DNA of 64,000 nt, taken from contig NZ_JAFB01000023.1 in the NCBI RefSeq assembly GCF_000519205.1, positions 1-64,000 of the forward strand, in the 5' to 3' direction. A model generated the notes under the pieces. The model worked only from the letters and a program-made list of their open reading frames with translations. It was not told where the DNA came from and did no database searches. The translations under genes were made by a program, and so were the position numbers. The stretch comes from Amycolatopsis taiwanensis DSM 45107 (GTDB lineage: Bacteria > Actinomycetota > Actinomycetes > Mycobacteriales > Pseudonocardiaceae). This document shows, one piece after another, positions 58,311-64,000 of this stretch. Position 1 is the stretch's first letter. Every line of letters begins with the position of its first letter.

Positions 58311-59320
58311 CCTTGAGCCAGGCGCCGGAGCGGACCAGCGTCTGGCTCAACCTCCTCCGCTCGCCGAGCCTGCGGCTGATCGGCAAGCGGTTGCTGATGG
58401 CGATTCCGATCGTGCTCGGGGTCAGCATCCTCACCTTTCTGGTGCTGAGCCTGATCCCGGGCAACGCGGCCCAGCTGCTGCTCGGGCCGGAGGCCACCCC
58501 GGACCAGATCGCCGCGCTCAACCACCAGATGGGCATGGACCAGCCGGCCGTGGTGCGGTACCTGAACTGGCTCGGCGGCGCCATCCACGGCGACCTGGGC
58601 AAGTCGCTGGTGAGCCAGCAGCCGGTGGCCGACGACCTGAGCTCACGGCTGGGGGTGAGCGGCGAACTGGTGGGCCTGGCGTTCGTGCTGTCGCTCGGCG
58701 CGGCGATCCCGGTCGCGCTGCTGGCCGCACGCCGCCCCAACCGGTGGGTGGACCGGGTCAGCATGGTGATCAGCATCAGCGGCCTGTCGGTGGCGAACTA
58801 CGTGTTCGCGCTGCTGCTGATTCTGGTGTTCGCGGTCGAGGTTTCGGTGTTCCCGGCAATGGGGTTCGTCCCGATGTCGCAGGATGTGGGGGAGAACCTG
58901 CATTCGCTGTTCCTCCCAGGGGTGGCGATGGCGTTCCCGTTGTTCTGCCTCTACACCCGGTTCCTCCGCGGTGACCTGGTCGATCAGCTCCAGAGCGAGG
59001 ACTACATCACCACCGCGCGGGCGAAGGGCATCGGGCCCTGGCAGGTGCTGCTGCGCCACGCCTTCCGCAACTCCTCGTTCGGCCTGCTCACGCTGGTCGG
59101 GCTCAACCTGGGCACGCTGATCGGCGGGACCGTGATCATCGAGCAGATCTTCGCGCTGCCCGGGGTCGGGCAGCTGCTGTTGCAGGCCATCAACACCCGC
59201 GACTACATCGTGGTCCAGGACTGCGTCGTGGTCTTCGCGATCGTCGCGGTGCTGGCCAACCTGCTGACCGACCTGCTTTACGCCGTGCTCGACCCGAGGA
59301 TTCGCTATGGCAATGGTTGA
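58307..59320 (+). CDS. ABC permease, DppB-type
   Basis: 337 residues and six TM segments. N-terminal GKRLLMAIPIVLGVSILTFL and LIPGNAAQLLLGPEATPDQI, TM-linked SLVSQQPVADDLSSRLGVSG, and the EAA loop YITTARAKGIGPWQVLLRHA, all as in DppB/OppB. It overlaps the DppC-type gene by 14 nt. The start at 58307 gives an ATGA overlap with the binding-protein gene; the open frame extends upstream but only out of phase with known N-termini. Confidence 0.9.
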   Translation: MTLSQAPERTSVWLNLLRSPSLRLIGKRLLMAIPIVLGVSILTFLVLSLIPGNAAQLLLGPEATPDQIAALNHQMGMDQPAVVRYLNWLGGAIHGDLGKSLVSQQPVADDLSSRLGVSGELVGLAFVLSLGAAIPVALLAARRPNRWVDRVSMVISISGLSVANYVFALLLILVFAVEVSVFPAMGFVPMSQDVGENLHSLFLPGVAMAFPLFCLYTRFLRGDLVDQLQSEDYITTARAKGIGPWQVLLRHAFRNSSFGLLTLVGLNLGTLIGGTVIIEQIFALPGVGQLLLQAINTRDYIVVQDCVVVFAIVAVLANLLTDLLYAVLDPRIRYGNG

Positions 59321-60176
59321 TGCCTCCGCGGTGTTGCTCACCGAGGAAGTGCCGCGTTCGGCGCGGAGCTGGTGGCGCCATCTCGAACTGGCGGTCCCGG
59401 TCACGTTGCTGGTGCTGACGGTTGGCGCGTGCTTTCTCTGGCCGGTGATCGCCTCGGTGCCGGCGCCGGTCGGGGGCGACGTGCTGAGCTCGGACCTGCC
59501 CCCGTTCTCGCCGGGGCACCTGCTGGGCACCGACCCGAACGGCAACGACGTGTGGTCGCGGATCCTCTACGGCGGCCGGAACTCGTTGGTCGTCGGTGTT
59601 TCGGTGAACCTGATCGGCCTGCTGATCGGCGGCACGCTCGGCGCGGTCAGCGCCTACGCGGGCGGCATCGTCGACACGATCGTCATGCGCGTGTTCGACG
59701 TGCTGATCGCGTTCCCGTCGCTGGTGCTGGTGCTGGCGGTGGCGCAGAGCCTCGGGCCGAGCCGGCTCAACACGATTCTCGCGCTGGCGTTCTTCTCGAT
59801 CCCTTCCACCGCACGGATTTCCCGTTCGGCCACGCTGCGGTTGCGCGAGCAGCCGTTCATGGCGGCGGCGAAACTGTGCGGCACCAGCACGTGGCGCACG
59901 CTGTTCCGCCACATCGCACCGAACATCGCGCCCCAGCTGATCACGTTCTCCATGCTGGGCATGGGCATCGTCATCGTGATCGAGGGCGCGCTCAGCTTCC
60001 TCGGCCTCGGCATTCCGCCGCCCGCGCCGAGCTGGGGCAACATGATCGCGCAGGGGCAGCAGAGCCTGTCGGCGACGCCGCTGCTGGTGGTCTGGCCGTG
60101 CGTGGCGCTTTTCCTGACCGTGCTGGGCTTCAACCTGCTGGGGGAGACCTTGCGCAGTCGCTGGAGCGGCAGATGA
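59307..60176 (+). CDS. ABC permease, DppC-type
   Basis: 289 residues, six TM segments. The motif FSPGHLLGTDPNGNDVWSRI and LYGGRNSLVVGVSVNLIGLL near the start, and the EAA region FMAAAKLCGTSTWRTLFRHI, are typical DppC/OppC. It overlaps the ATPase gene (ATGA). Together with the DppB-type gene it makes the channel. Confidence 0.9.
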   Translation: MAMVDASAVLLTEEVPRSARSWWRHLELAVPVTLLVLTVGACFLWPVIASVPAPVGGDVLSSDLPPFSPGHLLGTDPNGNDVWSRILYGGRNSLVVGVSVNLIGLLIGGTLGAVSAYAGGIVDTIVMRVFDVLIAFPSLVLVLAVAQSLGPSRLNTILALAFFSIPSTARISRSATLRLREQPFMAAAKLCGTSTWRTLFRHIAPNIAPQLITFSMLGMGIVIVIEGALSFLGLGIPPPAPSWGNMIAQGQQSLSATPLLVVWPCVALFLTVLGFNLLGETLRSRWSGR

Positions 60177-61198
60177 CGAGCCTGGTGCCGTTGCTGGAGG
60201 TGACCGAGCTGCGGGTGCGGTTCGACACCCACGGCCGGCGTGTGCAGGCGGTGAACGGCCTGAGTTACCGCCTGGACGCGGGCCGGACCCTGGCGATCAT
60301 CGGTGAGTCCGGCTCGGGCAAGAGCGTCAGTTCGCGGGCGCTGATGGGCTTGCTGCCACCGGCCGCGCAGGTCAGCGGGTCGGCCCGGTTCTCCGGCGTT
60401 GAACTGCTCGGACTGTCCGAGCGGCAGATGCGACGGCATCGGGGCGCGGACATCGCGATGGTGTTCCAGGACCCGGCCCGGTCGCTGAACCCGACCATGC
60501 GGATCGGCACCCAGATCACCGAGGCGGTGCGCGCGCACACCGAGGTCACCAGGCAGGAGGCGCACAACCGGGCGGTGGAGCTGCTGCAGCTGGTCCGGCT
60601 GCCCGCGGCCGAGGCGCGGTTCCACGAGTACCCGCACCAGCTTTCCGGTGGGATGCGGCAGCGCGTGATGATCGCGATCGCGCTGGCCGCGAACCCGAAG
60701 CTGCTCATCGCCGATGAGGCGACCACGGCGCTGGACGTGACGACCCAGGCGCAGATCATGGAGCTGCTGGCCGAACTCCAGCAGCGCCTGGGCACCGCGA
60801 TCATCCTGATCAGCCACGACCTTGGGCTCGCGGCGACCTACGCGCACGACGTGATCGTGATGTACGCGGGCCGCGCGGTGGAGTACGCGCCCGCGAGCAG
60901 GCTGTTCAGGCAGGTCCGGATGCCGTACACGCGGGCGTTGCTTGGTGCGATCCCGCGCCTGGACCGCCCCTCGCACGTCGAGTTGCCGGTCACCCCGGGC
61001 CAGCCGCCGGACCTGACCAGGCTGCCGCCCGGATGCCCGTTCGCGCCGCGCTGTGCCCACGCCACGGACACCTGCCGGGAGCAGGCGCCGCCGTTCGACG
61101 AGCACGAGGCCGGGCACTGGTGGGCATGCTGGCATCCCTGCGCCGGTGAAGCCCCGTCGATCGAGACAGCCGGAGCCGTACTCGCGGAGGACCAGTGA
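60173..61198 (+). CDS. ABC ATPase, DppD-type
   Basis: 341 residues. Walker A GESGSGKSVSSRALMG (about 43-58), Q-loop in VFQDPARSLNPTMRIG, signature LSGGMRQRVMIAIALAANPK, Walker B LLIADEATTALDVT. The C-terminal oligopeptide-transporter extension has Cys-rich CPFAPRCAHATDTCREQAPP. Stop overlaps the next start (GTGA). Confidence 0.92.
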   Translation: MTSLVPLLEVTELRVRFDTHGRRVQAVNGLSYRLDAGRTLAIIGESGSGKSVSSRALMGLLPPAAQVSGSARFSGVELLGLSERQMRRHRGADIAMVFQDPARSLNPTMRIGTQITEAVRAHTEVTRQEAHNRAVELLQLVRLPAAEARFHEYPHQLSGGMRQRVMIAIALAANPKLLIADEATTALDVTTQAQIMELLAELQQRLGTAIILISHDLGLAATYAHDVIVMYAGRAVEYAPASRLFRQVRMPYTRALLGAIPRLDRPSHVELPVTPGQPPDLTRLPPGCPFAPRCAHATDTCREQAPPFDEHEAGHWWACWHPCAGEAPSIETAGAVLAEDQ

Positions 61199-62163
61199 CC
61201 GAGACCCTGCTCAGCGCGCGCAACATCGTGCAGGAGTTCACCGCCCGCGGCCGTGGCGGCGTCAAGGGTGGTGTCGTGCACGCCGTGTCCAATGTGTCCT
61301 TTGATATCCGCGCCGGGGAAACCCTTGGCGTGGTGGGTGAAACCGGCTCGGGAAAGTCCACTTTGGCGCGTTCGGTGATCCAGGCGCCGCCGCCGAAGTC
61401 CGGGGAGGTGCACTTCCAGGGCCGGGACCTGATGCGGTTGAAGCGGGGGCGGCTGAACGAGGCGCGGCGGCACATGCAGATGGTGTTCCAGGACCCGTTC
61501 GGCTCGCTCAACCCGCGCTGGCGCGTCTCGGAACTCGTGGCCGAGCCACTGGTCGGTTATGGCGTCGGAAACCGCGAGGCGCGGGTGAAGCAGCTGTTGG
61601 ACCTGGTCGGGCTGAACCCGGACAGCTACGGCCGCCGCCGTCCGCACGAGCTATCCGGCGGGCAGTGCCAGCGGGTGGCGATCGCGCGGGCGATCGCGCT
61701 GGACCCGGCACTGGTGGTGTGCGACGAGGCGGTGTCCTCGCTCGACGTACTGATCCAGGCGCAGGTGCTGAACCTGTTCGAACGCCTGCGCCGCGAGCTC
61801 GGACTGTCCTATTTGTTCATTTCGCACGACCTGGCGCTGGTCAAGCAGGTCAGTGACCGGGTGGCGGTGATGCACCTCGGGCAGCTGTGCGAGATCGGGC
61901 CCGCCGATTCGCTCTACCGCGCGCCGCTGCACCCGTACACGGTCGCGCTGCTGGCATCGATCCCCGAACTCGAGCCGGGCGCGGCTCGCCGCCCGGTCAC
62001 GATCAGGGGTGAGCCGCCCTCGCCCATCTCGCCGCCGAGCGGATGCCGCTTCCGTACGCGCTGCCCGCGGGCGCGGGACATCTGCGCCAGCGAGCGCCCG
62101 GCCATGCGGGAGCTCGCGCCCGACCACAGCGTTGCCTGCCATTTTCCGGAGGAACAGCCATGA
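61195..62163 (+). CDS. ABC ATPase, DppF-type
   Basis: 322 residues from a GTG. Walker A GETGSGKSTLARSVI (about 50-63), signature ELSGGQCQRVAIARAIALDP, Walker B LVVCDEAVSSLDVL, H-loop ISHDLALV. The C-terminal Cys motif GCRFRTRCPRARDICASERP is normal for this group. It overlaps the next gene by 4 nt, so the importer and the two enzymes that follow are one translational unit. Confidence 0.92.
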   Translation: MTETLLSARNIVQEFTARGRGGVKGGVVHAVSNVSFDIRAGETLGVVGETGSGKSTLARSVIQAPPPKSGEVHFQGRDLMRLKRGRLNEARRHMQMVFQDPFGSLNPRWRVSELVAEPLVGYGVGNREARVKQLLDLVGLNPDSYGRRRPHELSGGQCQRVAIARAIALDPALVVCDEAVSSLDVLIQAQVLNLFERLRRELGLSYLFISHDLALVKQVSDRVAVMHLGQLCEIGPADSLYRAPLHPYTVALLASIPELEPGAARRPVTIRGEPPSPISPPSGCRFRTRCPRARDICASERPAMRELAPDHSVACHFPEEQP

Positions 62164-63209
62164 GTGACGAGGAGTTGCTTGCCTACGCCCGCAAGGCGAT
62201 CGAGCACGCCTACGACCAGGGATGGACCGACGGCCTGCCGATCGTGCCGGTGACCGCGCCGATGGTGCAGGAGTTCCTGGCCACCACGCCCCGGGCGGCC
62301 GGCGAGGTGGTGGCCTCGATCTCGCACCTGGACCGGGAATGCACGGTGGAGCAGGCCGCGGTCAACGCCGCGATGGCCGGGTGCCGGCCGGAGTACTTCC
62401 CGGTCGTGCTCGCCGCGTGGGACGCGCTCGCCCGGCAGCCGGTCTTCGCGCCCGCGTGGCAGAGCACGAGCGGTCCCGCTCCACTGATCGTCGTCAACGG
62501 CCCCGTCCGGCAGGAACTGGGCATCAACAGCAAGGGCGGGGTGCTCGGTCCCGGCTTCCGGGCCAACGCCACCATCGGCCGGGCCATCGGCCTGGCCGTG
62601 CGCAACGTGTTCGGGGTGCGCCCGCATGAGCTGGAGCAGGCCACGCAGGGCATCCCCGGCCGCTGGTCGCTGGTCATCGGGGAGAACGAGGAGGAAAGCC
62701 CGTGGGAGCCGCTGTCGGTGGAGCTGGGCCTGCCGCCCGGCACGGACGCGGTTTCCGCGCTGCTGCTGCGTACCTGCGAATTCGTCGACAACCGGCATAC
62801 CAAGGACGCCGAGGAGGTGTTGTGGGACATCGCCGACACGATTTCCCGCACCGGCGCGGCGATCGGCCGCCATTCCTCGGCCGGGCTGGTGCTCAGCGTC
62901 GAGCACGCGCAGCAGTTCGCCGAAGCGGGCTTTGGCAAGACCGATGTGCAGCAATGGCTTTACGACCATTGCGTGCGCAGCCACGCCGACCTCGAACGCG
63001 CCGGCAAGGGGCTGGACGGACAGGAGGGGCCGGGCATCGACTCCTACGGGCTGCACATGGTGTCCTCACCCGAGCAGCTGCCGATCGTGGTCGCGGGCGC
63101 ACGTAACGCCGCGATGTCCATGGTGGTGCGCCCGTTCGGCTTCGGTGGCTGGTCCCGCACCACGCATCCGATTCACCGGGAGGTTGGTGTTGGTGGAGAT
63201 ATCGCTTGA
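62160..63209 (+). CDS. Conserved protein with WTDGLPIVP signature (UGSC-associated type)
   Basis: 349 residues. The block AYDQGWTDGLPIVPVTAPMV near the N-terminus, VNAAMAGCRPEYFPVVLAAW, NGPVRQELGINSKGGVLGPG and ENEEESPWEPLSVELGL are the recurrent pieces of a conserved family often found with small UGSC (seleno)proteins and thioredoxin-like genes. The conserved Cys in AGCRPEYF is a likely functional residue. Reaction unknown. The tight coupling to an oligopeptide-type importer and a dehydrogenase suggests work on the imported molecule. Family name given with reserve. Confidence 0.6.
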   Translation: MSDEELLAYARKAIEHAYDQGWTDGLPIVPVTAPMVQEFLATTPRAAGEVVASISHLDRECTVEQAAVNAAMAGCRPEYFPVVLAAWDALARQPVFAPAWQSTSGPAPLIVVNGPVRQELGINSKGGVLGPGFRANATIGRAIGLAVRNVFGVRPHELEQATQGIPGRWSLVIGENEEESPWEPLSVELGLPPGTDAVSALLLRTCEFVDNRHTKDAEEVLWDIADTISRTGAAIGRHSSAGLVLSVEHAQQFAEAGFGKTDVQQWLYDHCVRSHADLERAGKGLDGQEGPGIDSYGLHMVSSPEQLPIVVAGARNAAMSMVVRPFGFGGWSRTTHPIHREVGVGGDIA

Positions 63210-64000
63210 GGGCAAGGTCGCCGTCGTCACCGGCGCCGGCCCGAACATCGGCAGCGGCATCGCCCTGGCGCTGGCGCGCTACGGGGCCAAGGTGGCGTGC
63301 AACGACATCAATGCCGACGCCGCGCAGGCCGCCGTCGCCCGGATCGAGCGCAACGGCGGCACCGCCATCGCCATTCCCGGTGACGTCACCGACGAGGAGC
63401 AGGTCAAGGCATACCTGCGGAAGGTGATCGACACCTTCGGCCGGATCGACATCCTGATCAACAACGCGGCCCTGCTGGGCGGCAAGGGGGTGCTCGACGA
63501 GAGCACCGAGTTCTTCGCGAAGGCGGTCGGAGTCGCGGCCATGGGCAACTTTCTGAACACGAAGTACGTCGGGCGGTACATGGCCGAAAACGGCATCAGG
63601 GGCTCGATCGTCTCGATCTCGTCGTCCAACGGCTGGTCCGGGACGGCCGGGGTGATCGCCTACGCCTTCCACAAGGGCGGGGTCAACAACTTCGTGCGCG
63701 CGGCCGCGATGGATCTCGCGCCGTACGGGATCCGGGTCAACGGCTTCACGCCGACCGCACCGACCCCGGACAATCCGGATCTGATCGCCGAGCGTGGCCC
63801 GGGCGGGGTGCTGGACCGTCCGCGCGCCAACGGTTTGGGCGGCCCGACCGGTGACGAGTCGTGGCGGCGGCCGTCCCGGTGGGCGGGGTCCCGCGCGCCG
63901 ATGGTGCCGATGGGCACCACGGGTACCCCGACCGACATCGGTCACTGCGTGGCCTGGCTGTGCTCGGACTATGCCCGCCTGATCACCGGGTGCGACCTGG
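63193..64000 (+). CDS. Short-chain dehydrogenase/reductase (SDR), cut by right edge
   Basis: From the GTG at 63193 (GGGAGG 8 nt upstream, inside the end of the previous gene) the frame is open to the window edge, at least 269 residues. Rossmann motif VTGAGPNIGSGIALALARYG, acidic NAD-binding residue in CNDINADAAQ, NNAALLGG (NNAG-like motif), active-site serine in VSISSSNGWSG and the pair Y-x3-K in AYAFHKGG. A loop of about 40 residues (NPDLIAERGPGGVLDRPRAN...) before TDIGHCVAWLCSDYA is a longer insert than usual. Substrate unknown; it ends the ABC operon as seen. Confidence 0.88.
   Translation, partial: MEISLEGKVAVVTGAGPNIGSGIALALARYGAKVACNDINADAAQAAVARIERNGGTAIAIPGDVTDEEQVKAYLRKVIDTFGRIDILINNAALLGGKGVLDESTEFFAKAVGVAAMGNFLNTKYVGRYMAENGIRGSIVSISSSNGWSGTAGVIAYAFHKGGVNNFVRAAAMDLAPYGIRVNGFTPTAPTPDNPDLIAERGPGGVLDRPRANGLGGPTGDESWRRPSRWAGSRAPMVPMGTTGTPTDIGHCVAWLCSDYARLITGCDL

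Overview
The window is about 70% GC with NTG starts, many 4-nt ATGA/GTGA gene overlaps, a Wag31/DivIVA-like protein, type VII secretion substrates, an F420-type (DDN) reductase relic, metX/metY and a SARP-era XRE-NB-ARC-TPR regulator. This points to a filamentous or mycolate-related actinomycete, most likely of the Pseudonocardiales (Amycolatopsis/Pseudonocardia-like). That placement is inferred from gene content, not from a marker gene. I saw no rRNA, tRNA or CRISPR.

Layout. 1-7 kb is an accessory zone: an IS630-type transposase cut by the left edge, a DUF4139 protein, two broken genes, two TetR regulators with palindromic operators, and a ChrB-domain gene convergent with a two-gene membrane cassette. 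7-15.6 kb holds a cutinase, an ABC-F ribosome-protection gene with a structured leader, metY-metX, an esterase, and a multicopper oxidase with a small membrane partner. 15.7-24.2 kb is mostly regulators with single enzymes: LysR, SnoaL-like, beta-carbonic anhydrase, an SsuA/SsuC-like importer without a local ATPase, a truncated MBL protein, ArsR-MFS, SRPBCC and TetR.

24.5-33.7 kb is a PQQ locus. It has a PQQ-associated cupredoxin-like protein, a PQQ alcohol dehydrogenase with the Asp-X-Asp lanthanide signature, pqqA-pqqC-pqqD-pqqE (no pqqB seen), then a flavohemoprotein-DivIVA-like-truncated haemoglobin operon ending in a clear terminator, an orphan 52-aa peptide and an acyl-CoA dehydrogenase. 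I read this as oxidation of an alcohol or other small substrate with its own cofactor supply; the globins may handle NO or O2.

33.9-49.8 kb: an orphan kinase-like ATPase, a large RecB-like nuclease/helicase, an ECF sigma/anti-sigma/membrane operon divergent from a secreted-repeat lipoprotein with matching promoters on both sides, a glutamine-synthetase-like gene coupled to an amidohydrolase (a split FluG), a threonine-dehydratase-like enzyme, a haloacid dehalogenase, a LuxR regulator and the NB-ARC regulator.

49.9-55.9 kb is the most intriguing block. It is a type VII secretion accessory operon without ESX core genes: a PE-like protein, a WXG/PPE-like protein with a long Gly/Pro tail, EspG, EspC-like, YbaB-like, then a large WXG-type protein whose C-terminal domain carries a His...Cys pattern resembling caspase-fold proteases, followed by an SseB-like protein. 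56.7-64 kb is a translationally coupled dipeptide-type ABC importer (five genes) that runs into a conserved enzyme-like protein and a short-chain dehydrogenase cut by the right edge.
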